From positions 1 through 27,403 of the forward strand of contig ATSW01014081.1 of assembly GCA_000444245.1 (NCBI GenBank): a DNA stretch of 27,403 bases, read 5' to 3'. The translations under genes and the position numbers were made by a program. Of the stretch, positions 1 to 9,360 are shown in pieces (within the stretch, counting starts at the first letter, position 1; each line of letters begins with the position of its first letter). The notes under the pieces were generated by a model, which had not been told where the DNA came from, ran no database searches, and saw only the letters and a program-made list of their open reading frames with translations. The DNA is from Botryllus schlosseri (taxonomy: Eukaryota > Chordata > Ascidiacea > Stolidobranchia > Styelidae).

Positions 1-118
1 CTCGTTTAGTGTTGATTTTTATGCTGCCAGCGTCATGCATATAACGGCCCGTAGTTGTAATGCTATAACATTTAACGAAAGATCTTATAATGAAGTGGAA
101 ATTACAATATATGACAAA

Positions 119-226
119 GGTTCACAGTGCAGAACCTACCAAGGCTCTGTTGTGAACGCGAACCTCTAAATTTCCGAGGTTCACACACAGAACGCGAACG
201 TGAACCTCTAGTTCACACCATCCCTA
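119..226. repeat. GAACC-rich palindromic repeat, likely transposon end
   Basis: The stretch holds repeated GTGAAC/GAACGCGAAC words and the inverted pair AACCTC...GAGGTT. Read on the minus strand it begins TAGGGATGGTGTGAAC, which has the look of a hAT-type terminal inverted repeat. The matching other end is not visible and may lie left of the window. It sits about 30 bp past the splice donor of the Ig exon, inside that gene's intron. Confidence 0.35.
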
Positions 227-255
227 CCTAATACTTCCTAAACATGCGAACTCAC

Positions 256-2282
256 TGAATGACACTTTGAGAGTGGCCTCCGTGTGCACGCTTTTCTCTC
301 CGTCGGACGCCTCGCATCGATACATGCCGCCGTCCGTGGAGTACACGTTCAAGATCTGCAAGCGAGAGCCCCAGTCTCTCGTCTTGATGGATATTCTGTT
401 GTCACTGTCCTGGTCCACCTTGCTATTCTCGTGGTACCTGGGAATCATATTTTGCTTCGTGAAGAAAACCGTATGACTTGGAATTTGGGAATATAGGACA
501 AAGGAGCTCAAATTGTTAGCAGGTATATTCAGCTCGATATATGAATCAAGAGGACCAAATGTCCATACGAAGTTATATTAGAGCGAAACATTAATTACTC
601 TAAGTGTCGCAAACACAGGAATGCTGACGTCGGCAGCAAAATTCTATTCAGGGTGCTTCCCCTTTCGTTGTCATTCTATGAGGACTGAAATTATTGAATT
701 GTTCTACCTACGGTTTTGTGTATTGAACGTAGCTAGCAGACGTTCTCGGTTTGTCATTACTTATGACCCCATTCGAACTCACCATCATTACGTTCAATCA
801 TGTCCAAATAAATTAATAACAAAATTGGAATTTGACATGGCCCATGTTCGACCCTACTTCTACGCATGGATTCGGACACGCCTCAACATACCACCCTTTG
901 CGCGAAAAGAGTAGCCTACACCATTAGTTGTTAGGATTTTTCTTCCGGATCGTAGATTTAAACGACCCCCGATTTGGCACAATTTCCCCTTCCCATCTGT
1001 GTGTTTCAAATCGACCTTCTTGTGGCATCAGCGTTTAGCGTTAAATAGTTTCAATATTTCGTTTTTCGTGAAGATTCCAGTTTTGGGTCACATCGAAAAT
1101 TCTCCTAATCTGCCCGAAGAGTAGCGAACTCAAAACATGCAGTAGCACGGCGCGACACAAAACAGAACATAGCAACTGTGACGCCACTAGTCAAAAGAAT
1201 TACTCATTCATTCACAAAGCGGTCCGGTAATTGCTTATAATGCTTATAGCACAAACCGCGATCCTCATTACACCGGATTGTGCAACCTAGCGAATTTTCC
1301 GGCCGACCAGAAACAAGATCGCGTCGATGAATGCTGCCCGGGCGATAACGACGTTGATTTGACACGGTGGCAATCTGTACTGTGTATCACGTCGTGGATA
1401 GCCCGCAAAAGGTAGCCGATTGGCGGAATAGCTTTTGTTTTTGAAATGTCAAAAGGGCGGCCAAAGTTGAATTGGCCTCGGGCATTCGTATTAGAAGCTA
1501 GTTATTAATTGACTGTTCGATATCAAACTAGGTAGGAAACCCGACCAGGTGGATATGTTACTAACTTTTAGCCCTTGCCTACAACCAGACCCGAACTGCA
1601 ATGCAATAAAGACCTCAGTCCTATTGAAGTAATTATCTCGAATCTAGATGCATCTAGTGTCACACACTTTTTTGCAGAACGAATAGTCGAAATTACCATC
1701 ACTTTTTCTATCCAAGCACAATCGCGGCGCCTTTATAGCATTAGGCGTAAAGTCGTGTAGCGTAACTGTAAATAAGCATGTATAATGTATATGCATAATC
1801 TTTTCGCTCCCAGGCTAAGTAGACTGGCGCATGGGGCTTATATTTCGTTGAATGAAATGAAGCGAAACTCAACATTGGATTACACGGAGAGGCTGTTTTG
1901 GATGATTTACCAGCGAACTAATTGCCACACAAAGCGAATCTTAGGTAATGACATTGCCTTTTGCGAACTTATGACTTATATAGCGCATTGATGGGAGAAC
2001 ATGCTGCCTTAAATTTTGTGATTCGACGTTGCGCTGCCATTCCCTTTTGCTACGTCTGGCGTCATGTTACTGCTGAAAATATTTTGCAACCCGCAAATTT
2101 CCACTTATGGAAAACCACAGCTTTGCCACAGAAACTTAGCATTGAGCAAGTAACGTAGTCATACCAGGTAAACGTCAACTTCTTTTTCGGAAACACGCTG
2201 ACGCGACAGCGGAACTGCAACTTATCCGACGATTGCAGATGCTGGTCACGCATCTCCTCGTCTAGTTGTAGATCTTGTATCT
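256..2282 (-). CDS. Partial gene: Ig (I-set) domain, ROR-like receptor
   Basis: Two minus-strand exons are visible: 2282-2165 (acceptor TTATTTTTAG, donor G|GTATGA) and 437-256 (acceptor GATTCCCAG, donor CA|GTGAGT). They join in phase 2 inside the codon of the Ig-core Trp. The pair starts and ends in phase 1, the usual arrangement for a shuffled Ig module. The joined ~100 residues contain LQFRC (first Ig Cys), LTFTWYHE (core Trp), GSRLQILN and DGGMYRCEAS (D-x-G-x-Y-x-C, second Cys). The GSRLQI strand and the segment after the second Cys most resemble the N-terminal Ig domain of ROR receptor tyrosine kinases (GSRLRI, YFQCVATNG in vertebrates). In those receptors a Frizzled-type and a kringle domain, a membrane span and a kinase follow. 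Here those would lie left of position 1. The signal peptide exon was not identified. The Ig domain is sure; the ROR assignment is an inference, and another I-set receptor is possible. Confidence 0.72.
438..2164 (-). other. Intron between the two Ig exons
   Basis: This 1.7-kb intron interrupts the Ig domain next to its core Trp codon. No repeat family found elsewhere in the window is recognised here. A 97-codon open stretch at 621-914 on the plus strand resembles no known family and is treated as chance. Confidence 0.6.
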
Positions 2283-3065
2283 CTAAAAATAACAATGTGG
2301 GAAATGATGTATAATCAGGTCTCTCTTGGAATAGATAGATATAATGTCACAGTCAAATGTGCGGTTAAAAGCGTAAGAAACTGACTTGTGTACGTACACG
2401 TGTTGTGAATTGCATATTCTCATCAGAATTTATACTGTGACAGTTAGAAAGATGCCATCCAGCTACATTTATTTCGAAGCTGGTGACGGAATGTACACAC
2501 CGACCTTACTTGCTCCTAAATCAAGTTCGATACTCTGAAGCAAGTACCCCGAAACTATAATTCCGTACACGCACTCAAGTGTCGACCTGGTGTTAGCGAA
2601 TGTTGTGAATAGGGAAACTTCCAATGATAAGGGTCTTCGACAGTACCGTGCTCCGTAACGATCGGGGTATCATATGTGAGAATGAGAAGACCCAAAATCG
2701 CACAATCACCCCCTTGTGTCACTCGCAGTAAATCTGCTGTGAGCAATGAGCTAACATGTTTTGCGCTATATATCAGTGGACGCGTCAAATAACACAATAC
2801 GCTAAATGTTGCATTCAGCCGAGACGCGTTGTGTAACCCCGAAAGGTCTACGCGAGGTTTTATCACGAGATATTGCTGAGAACTGGGGCGCATTGCGGTG
2901 AATAACAAGTTACCAAATCGTAAATCTTAAAGGCTGGTTTAGTAAAGACATTAACGCGGACATGTGCAGTGCGCGTGAAACCGACAACAGGGAGGTTTAT
3001 TCGGTTGCATTGCATACATGAAAGGACATTACCGAACGCAATTAAACCTGTACAGACAGCACAAA
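2283..3065. other. No gene recognised (intron or 5' flank of Ig gene)
   Basis: Complex, non-repetitive sequence. A minus-strand open frame of about 117 codons (2555-2908) has no recognisable motif or convincing splice borders. Nothing is supported here. Confidence 0.5.
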
Positions 3066-3275
3066 CGATGTTCACCAAATTTGACCCAATTCCAACCAAT
3101 GAAAGCCGAGTTATTGCCGTCGAAAAATTTGGATTCGAATAAAATAGTATTTACGGTGGGCACAACTATCATAAATAATTAAAGAATTGGCCATGCCGTT
3201 AATACTATTATATTCATTTCCAAGGTTTTCGACGGCTTCCACTGGTTGGAATTGAGTCAAATTAAATGAACATCG
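3066..3275. repeat. Imperfect inverted repeat of a dispersed ~75-bp unit
   Basis: The left arm (about 3066-3125) carries CCCAATTCCAACCA and GCCGTCGAAAA. The right arm (about 3224-3275) carries TTTTCGACGGC and TGGTTGGAATTGAGTCAAAT, its reverse complement with a few differences and gaps. The arms are about 50-60 bp and the loop about 100 bp. The same GTTGGAATTGA-C-AAAT word opens the units at 3376, 20390-20590 (reverse) and, more weakly, 24584. It may be a foldback mobile element or two copies inserted head to head. Confidence 0.6.
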
Positions 3276-3375
3276 CTTCTATAGACAACCTTACACTTTA
3301 ATGGGGTGAATAAAAAAATTTGATTTAATTTATTTTTAAATAATAAATAGAAACTTTCTCCTCCTGTAGCAATGC

Positions 3376-3510
3376 GGCTACTAGTTGGAATTGAACCAAA
3401 TTTGGTGTGTAGGCTTAAATTAGGTAACCTAACAGTTTTATCAAGTAGCCAGTACCATTTGATAAAAAAATATCATTTTTGAACACCCTATTGTACATGA
3501 TTACGACTCG
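3376..3510 (+). repeat. Dispersed ~75-bp unit repeat, plus orientation
   Basis: Contains CTAGTTGGAATTGAACCAAA, then GGTAACCTAACAGTTTTATC, AGTAGCCAGTA and TTTTTGAACACCCTATTGTA. The same string of words in the same order is present, reverse complemented, at 20390-20512, with roughly 75-80% identity by eye over about 120 bp. This makes it an interspersed repeat of unknown class. Confidence 0.65.
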
Positions 3511-4011
3511 GTTATAATTGCAAAACCGGATCAAGTGATCTGAAGCTAGCATACAGTATAGCTACATGGGTTGAAAATGTATGTTAAATGTACTGGGTTG
3601 AAAATATCTGTAAATACCATATTCAAACCATTGTGTAGGGCTCAAATACAGTCCATTTTATTAGGTTGTACAAAATTTTGTTAACACACCTATTCCATGG
3701 GGTGAAATCACCAAATACGCCAATTCTTACGGAGATATATCACAGAGATGTATAGTGGGTTCTGTTGTACCGCTTTCTGCCTGCTTTGTGTGATGCTAGA
3801 AAACAGATCGCACCCAATCCCTGGGATACATCACACTGAGAATAGTTGTATTTGACTCGTTTTGATCCGTTGAAATAGGAATAGGACATTGTTTATTTTT
3901 GATATTGAAGTTTTTGCAGCATATGAGCCAACTCACGATGTACGATACATACACACGATCTGTCCATATATGCATACCATTAGTGCATGATGTGCATATG
4001 CCGCTGGACAA
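3511..4011. other. No gene recognised; weak repeat words
   Basis: The phrase TGGGTTGAAAAT occurs twice (near 3568 and 3596), and CCATGGGGTGAAAT near 3697 echoes the dispersed ~75-bp unit. This looks like decayed repeat DNA. Confidence 0.4.
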
Positions 4012-4136
4012 GGCTTTCTAACTCTTGCACCACTCCGCCATGCTATTCCAGTAACGCTGAGCGCCAAGCGGAGGAAGTTATGGATCGAACCCACGACCTA
4101 TTACCGGACGCTAAACCATTACGCTATCTTGTAGGT
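4012..4136 (-). mobile_element. tRNA-derived SINE fragment
   Basis: On the minus strand, TAGCGTAATGG fits a pol III A box. About 35 bases downstream, GGTTCGATCC fits a B box. The intervening arm is short and the 3' half does not fold back to a cloverleaf, so this is a tRNA-like SINE head and not a working tRNA gene. Further along the same strand, TGGCGGAGTGG is a second perfect A-box-like word without a B box. No poly(A) tail or target duplication was identified. Confidence 0.5.
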
Positions 4137-4140
4137 TAAG

Positions 4141-5744
4141 AGCCGTCGACCTGAATTGCACCCTACGCTATGGTGAAAATGGCGAAATGCACTCTTATCG
4201 TTTATATTACATTACACTGTAGTATAGTCGAGGCTCTAGCAGAAAAAGAACGCGGCGACAAATGTAACCCGGCCGTCACGCGTAAATTCAAAACGATACC
4301 TGTTTACAGGAATAGGCATCATCGAGTTACATGAGCGTAAAAATTCAAAATCGATATCCGATACGCTGCCCTCCGCTTAAAGGGCAATTTGATATTTGAG
4401 TGGTTCATGCGAAAGTGACTTTTCAATTCGGCCCCAGTCACGTGATCACACAGGAAATCGGGAGGGGTACTACAATGAAATCGTCTGAGCGTCGGATAAG
4501 GAGAATCAGTCTCTCGCATCGGGTCTTTGAACGCACATTATTTCACTAAATATTACCATACAATTGAAACGGCCGGTTGAATTATTTACAACTTTATTTG
4601 CAGTTGTGATAATAATAATTCAAAAAAATGACAGGTGCTTACAACCAATTTTCTTTTGTTTACGATACCAATCGGGACAATTCAAGTACCAATATACGAC
4701 ATCAGTGCGTTTAGTACAGACACTGTTCGAGGCCCTTGATCACATGTACACTGTAAGGTATGAATTACTTCAGATACTTATGTTTATGACATTTGCTTCG
4801 AAATTGATTTAAATAAATATTTAACTTTCCTATTTATCACAGCGATCCGAAGAGGATCTCTCGTCTCGTGAGTATTAATTGAACGCCAGTTAGCCCCAGT
4901 TTTATGCCGTGACGTCGATGTTTACAACAATGAAGAATTGCAGTAAATTCAGCCGAGTTATCGACTCTGACATAGTCAGCTCTCAGGTAAACGTGTCCAA
5001 ATATATCGTGGAAATCATTTCTCCGTGTTCAAGGGGATTGCAAATCCGCCCTTCACATGGCTCGATAGGAACTACTTTGGAAAAAGTTTAGAATTCAAAT
5101 TCACGGTTCAGTTGGAATCGTGTTTCGAAACTTATTCCCTCTGCATGAGGAGTATATTTCCGCAAGTAACGCGCATGATTATTAGACTTGGGCGAAATTT
5201 TCATATGCTTCATTTTCGTGTAGCTGTAGTATGTTATAGTATAAATAGTTATCTGGGATCCATACCCAGAGGTGGTCACGAGTCAGTACAGAAGTAATAC
5301 AACACTTATCTCTATTGGCACTCCAGTAGAAATTCAGGACGTTACCTTACTTCTACTTCAAATTGAGTACGAAGGATGATTAGTGATTACGTTTTGACCA
5401 CCTGTCTAATGTCTATACAGTATATAATACACCCATTTGACAAATTATCGCATAAATGGAAGAAAAGGGAATGTATTAGTGGATACGCATACGCATGAAA
5501 GTAGAATTAACAAGGTTAAGGAATTCTGTTATTGGATATTCAATATATTGAATGATCACCACTGGTTCATGATTGAATACAATACCACACATCACGCCTA
5601 TATGCGCAGTAGCCTGACATCCGCAAACATCCACCATTATCACGTCACAACCAAGCGAACGGAGCTTTGTAACAGTTCACGTAGAATACGACAGGTGGCA
5701 GCGGCCCGTAAAGTGAGTTTGTATATTTACAACAGCGCTGAAAG
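4141..5744. other. No gene recognised
   Basis: The stretch holds only small structures: a direct repeat GCGTAAATTCAAAACGATA (about 4279) against a near copy at about 4334, and a hairpin TCTGGG-ATCCATA-CCCAGA near 5251-5272. Open frames up to 104 codons (5437-5751, plus) lack recognisable domains and a good ATG context. Nothing more is supported. Confidence 0.45.
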
Positions 5745-5752
5745 GTCATGAG

Positions 5753-7003
5753 TAGAGCCCGACCGATTATCGGCTCGCCGATAATATCGAGTCGATATCA
5801 CGCTTGGAGAGAAATATCGGTATCGGCCATTGAAGGTAAAAAAATATCGGCCATTTTCGTGACGTCACAACGTGGTGGCAGGGAGTCAAGAGAAGTCGGT
5901 GAAAGACGTGAGGACGTTCAATCATAAAAATAAATGGCCAAGCTGCATATAGTGCATACTGCATACAGGGCAGTTGGCGTGTCTATCTGAATATTATAGA
6001 TAACTAACCACCGTTATGCCCCACTGACTTCGTGGGAATCCCACTACAGTAATCGATCAACAAAGACAGAGAGCAGCTGGATGGATAGTTGTCTGCAGAA
6101 GATTTCAATCAGTAAGAGAAATGAGAACTCCAATCATGCTGGACTGACCCTCGTAATGATAGAGAAAAGCGTCGCGTCGAAACATTTCCCGGTTCGGTAC
6201 CAACAGAGCTAATTATACCAGTAATGTATGAAGTCGTCTGACTGAGGCCTGCGGCCTGCGGGGCCACNATGATAGGAAATATGCGAGCATAGAGGGCAAG
6301 AAAATCAAGCAAACGTGGANTAAAGCCAGTAATTGATACGAAAATTTTTGATTNCATGATGACATTGGCCAATTCNGACAAAAGAGTNTAAAATATTGAT
6401 CAATTGATTGTTGAAATGCTGGTCATGGTCAAGGCCCATGGGGGATGGGTGGAGCAGTTGCAGACGTGGACAATTTGAGTTGTTTTGCACATTCTCATCA
6501 GCTATTTGTTAATGATGTGCTGAAGGCTCCAGGTGCATTGTCAGAAGAATATCAATATTTGGTTAAACCATTGAAGGAAAGATCCCCTGCAAGGGAGCGG
6601 TGGAACCGAAATGAAGAAAGATTTCCTGCTGTGCCACTAACTATGCTACCAAGTGAAAGACTGCTCACTGTGTTTAGTACTATATACATCATCTATGGAA
6701 GACAACAGAAGTTCACTCCTTGGAGAAAGGGCCGAGAAATTGTGCTTCGTGAACTGTAATCTGCAACTGCTGGAGTGGTGCTTTTGATACATTTTTATAG
6801 TTCCTTGATCATTTATTTCATGTTCAAGCATATCAATGGCTGTAAAGTTGTTGAAAGAAATGCTCTTGAGGTGTTAAATATGGGCCTTGAGCTGGATTCC
6901 ATATCTTTTGAATATCGGCTGAATATATCGGGGTTATCGGTGGAGGTACTGGATATCGGTCTTATCGGTATCGGCTCAGAAATCCAATATCGGTCGGGCT
7001 CTA
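5753..7003 (+). mobile_element. hAT DNA transposon, degenerate, with intact ends
   Basis: Both ends read TAGAGCCCGACCGAT inward, and ATCGGT/ATCGGC words fill the subterminal regions. The element is flanked by a perfect 8-bp target duplication, GTCATGAG at 5745-5752 and 7004-7011, which is diagnostic of hAT elements. Inside, near 6463-6531, the plus strand encodes LSCFAHSHQLFVNDVLKA, the CxxH-containing strand of the hAT RNase-H-like core. Near 6649-6774 lie PSERLL and, in another frame, DNRSSLLGERAEKLCFVN, remnants of the C-terminal dimerisation region. At 1251 bp it is shorter than the 2.5-4 kb expected of a full element, with internal deletions and frame changes, so it cannot encode an active transposase. 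Five ambiguous bases (N at 6268, 6320, 6354, 6376, 6388) lie within it. Confidence 0.9.
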
Positions 7004-7028
7004 GTCATGAGTCGTTTGCCGTCGAGTA

Positions 7029-7502
7029 TTAAAAGTCAACATACGCTGACACGGCGGGTCTCAACACATGTTCGCGCAATAACAAAGCATTTGTAATGAT
7101 GAAACATCTCGGCTGACTACTTGATAATCGCCGTGCGGTCGTAAAATTCTCGACACGTAGAATCTTCGTAACGCCGCACGAGCGCTTGGCGACTTCCGAG
7201 CAGATGTGCGATCCGTGAAACCAGGCGAAATTGACCAAAGCGCTAAGCACATTGTTTTTGCTTGCTACAAAGAGGCGTAGATTACAATCGGAACCGGAAA
7301 ACGTGGCTCCGTGCACTTTGCAAATATTGAAATCCGCTTTTCTAAGTCTGCGCACAAAAGAGTCGTTCCGATTCACATTGTAAGGTGAGTCATTCAGGGT
7401 GATAGGGAAAGATAAACTTGGACGAAAACAGACGCGCCAGTACGATTGATGACAGGGTTCTCTATACCTTTTGCGATACGTAACACGAGTGAAGATAAAC
7501 AT
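7029..7502 (-). other. Unidentified 157-codon open frame
   Basis: This is the longest uninterrupted frame in the window. Its third codon positions are fairly C/G-rich in the middle part, for example around HGSHICSEVAKRSCGV, and it contains four spaced Cys. No family is recognised, and neither a convincing start nor splice acceptor was found. A plus-strand frame ending in a TAG near 7280 overlaps it (GDFRADVRSVKPGEIDQSAK) and looks equally protein-like, so at most one can be real. It could be an exon of the Ig gene, a gene relic or chance. Confidence 0.15.
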
Positions 7503-7724
7503 GTCAAGTTAACCCCACCCCTACTTTTCCCTTGATTATCATCGGTACGGCAATGTGGAATCATGCTGTATATTACGTTGGAGTTGAACCAACCCCTCAG
7601 ATACGTACATGGCATGCCCGTCTATGCTTGTTATGACAGATGAAGCCCTTATAGTATCAGACATGGACATGTAGATAATTATAATTGTCTAACTAAAGAC
7701 TAATTAGACCGAGATGCCGGTAAT

Positions 7725-8335
7725 TTAATTTTTAACAAATTTGTGAAATGTTTTTATGCTCTAATTTTGATCCTATTTTTTCCCTCAAAATACAGAACTG
7801 TATAGTGCGAAACGAGCCACGCTTGTTACCGACCTCATGGAATCGGTGTCCTGTGCTCACACTATAAATTACTTTAACTTGGAGAATCACCGGTTCTGAC
7901 AGGTTAAATTAGGCAAAACGTACCGAGATTCCAGTAGGGGCCGGTATGGAATCGGTGTCTTGTGCTCATACAATTCTTGATTTTTTTTTTTCCTAAATTA
8001 CTTTAACTTGGAGAATCATCGCTGCTCGCGTGTTATATCAGGCAAAACGTACCGAGATTCTGGTATGGGTTACCGACATTTGCCTCACTCGTGTTGTATG
8101 AGCACGAACTCTCGTTTGATACGAACTGAACTTAATTTGATTTCTAAGTTTTCGCCAGGGATATTTAGATATTCCCGATTTTCGCGAATTCAGTAATTCT
8201 AATTCCAATCTAATTTGAAGAAAAAATATGAAGTTATAATTCTAATTCTAGTCCAATTTGAAAGAAATACTGTATATCTATAATCCTAATTATGATCTGA
8301 TATGAAAAAGGGAAATTTTCTAGTCGCCCAAGTCA
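7725..8335. repeat. AT-rich dispersed repeat, copy A (with internal duplication)
   Basis: The edges carry the family hallmarks: AATTTGTGAAATGTTTTTATG, CTGTATAGTGCGAAACGAGC and, after 8150, TCGCGAATTCAGTAATTCTA plus TTATAATTCTAATTCTAG. The same words in the same order occur at 15780-16160, 19440-19945 and 23520-23945. The centre is expanded by the tandem duplication at 7837-8074. No open frame was found, so the element is non-autonomous and unclassified. Confidence 0.65.
7837..8074. repeat. Two-unit tandem duplication, ~110-130 bp
   Basis: Unit 1 (7837-7945) and unit 2 (7946-8074) both run ATGGAATCGGTGTC-TGTGCTCA, AATTACTTTAACTTGGAGAA, then GGCAAAACGTACCGAGATTC. Unit 2 differs by an inserted poly-T tract near 7981-7991 and scattered substitutions. 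The duplication lies within a copy of the AT-rich dispersed repeat. Confidence 0.8.
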
Positions 8336-9270
8336 GCCTTGTATTGCATCTTCCATCATGTTATTACCTTGGATAGAGAAAGGGGGGATACGCATCTCGA
8401 GTCTTTGAAAACACTTGAAAACAGTGACTTGATGGAGTTGTCGGAATATTACCTCGTAATAATTCGTAACGCGCTTACCATAGACGGGACATTATTGCCG
8501 AATACCCACACAGGATGGGATATTGCCCCTGTATAAGATTGGTAACTTTGAATTTTCGAGATTCGCGTTTGAATATGCGGCGGAAAACACACAGCTGGTC
8601 TATAAGGTGAAACGGGGATATCGCGCAATCAGTTCGTATATCGAAAGTCCATAAACTTAGCGTACACATCAATTTTACGGTTCGATTTATCGAGGCTTCC
8701 GGTAAGGCGGAACTATCGCAATCGTTCTTCAGTACCGGCTTCGCCAATTCGGCCGCTGTATTTACGCATGAAATCAGCGAGGTTTCACCGAGGCCGCACC
8801 GCACGTAGCGCAGCGTCGTTTTGTAAACCGAGGAAGATTATATCCTCGCCAACTCTCCATCGATCAATAATCAGCCGATGATGGAGAAGTTATCCGAGCG
8901 TGCTTGGGTAAATATGAACATATTTTCCGCTGTGCAGTAAATCAGGGAATAAGCCGCGGAGACGAAACCCGACAAGTTCTGAGCTGTTTTGAAAATATGG
9001 AAGTGCATTTGCGGACGGTATTTGCCTGCCTAAAAGGCGTGCGCGAGAATACCGATTGAACTAAACAAATAGCACTTTTGACGGCGTTGTTCGGTTATTG
9101 GTTACTGATGGTTTCAAATTCAGCACCGAGGCAATCTGTATGATGATTATAGCCGAACAGAAATTCTCAGATTTTTTGTAGGTAAAATGAACGTTGCTTA
9201 TTTCTACATGGCAATGAACACTGGCCAGCGATAACGCACAGAGTACTTCCAGCAGCGAAATTTCACGCAA
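8336..9270. other. No gene recognised
   Basis: Complex sequence with a 109-codon minus-strand frame (8475-8804) containing several Cys, and overlapping plus-strand frames of similar quality. None has a recognisable motif, start or splice borders. Confidence 0.4.
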
Positions 9271-9360
9271 AAGTTCTTTGCAATTCCCTAGTTGCTGAGG
9301 ATTACCTCTGACAAGTGCCCCCCGACAATATTCGGGTTTATTTCAATATGAATATATTAC
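9271..9360 (+). repeat. Hairpin-bearing ~90-bp dispersed unit, copy 1
   Basis: Reads TTCTTTGCAATTCCCTAG, TTGCTGAGGATTACCTCTGA and ATATTCGGGTTTATTTCAAT. It is a diverged copy of the unit found at 16462, 19859, 20217, 25242 (reverse) and 26822 (reverse). The minus-strand frame that looks like a signal peptide at 9061-9270 runs into it and has no ATG. Confidence 0.75.

Noticed and set aside
2555-2908. 117-codon minus-strand frame as a possible N-terminal exon of the Ig gene.
   Set aside because: No signal peptide, no suitable phase-1 donor and no Ig or linker features were found.
4085-4136. Possible tRNA gene on the minus strand (A-box and B-box-like words).
   Set aside because: The anticodon arm is too short and no acceptor stem pairs, so it is kept only as a SINE fragment.
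5437-5751. 104-codon plus-strand frame rich in His and Asn.
   Set aside because: No ATG in good context and no domain. It ends at the hAT insertion point by coincidence.
8475-8804. 109-codon minus-strand frame with several Cys.
   Set aside because: No recognisable motif, start or splice sites, and overlapping plus-strand frames look as protein-like.
9061-9270. Minus-strand frame resembling a signal peptide (LLEVLCALSLASVHC).
   Set aside because: It has no ATG, and its upstream part runs into the ~90-bp dispersed repeat, so the hydrophobic run is probably chance.
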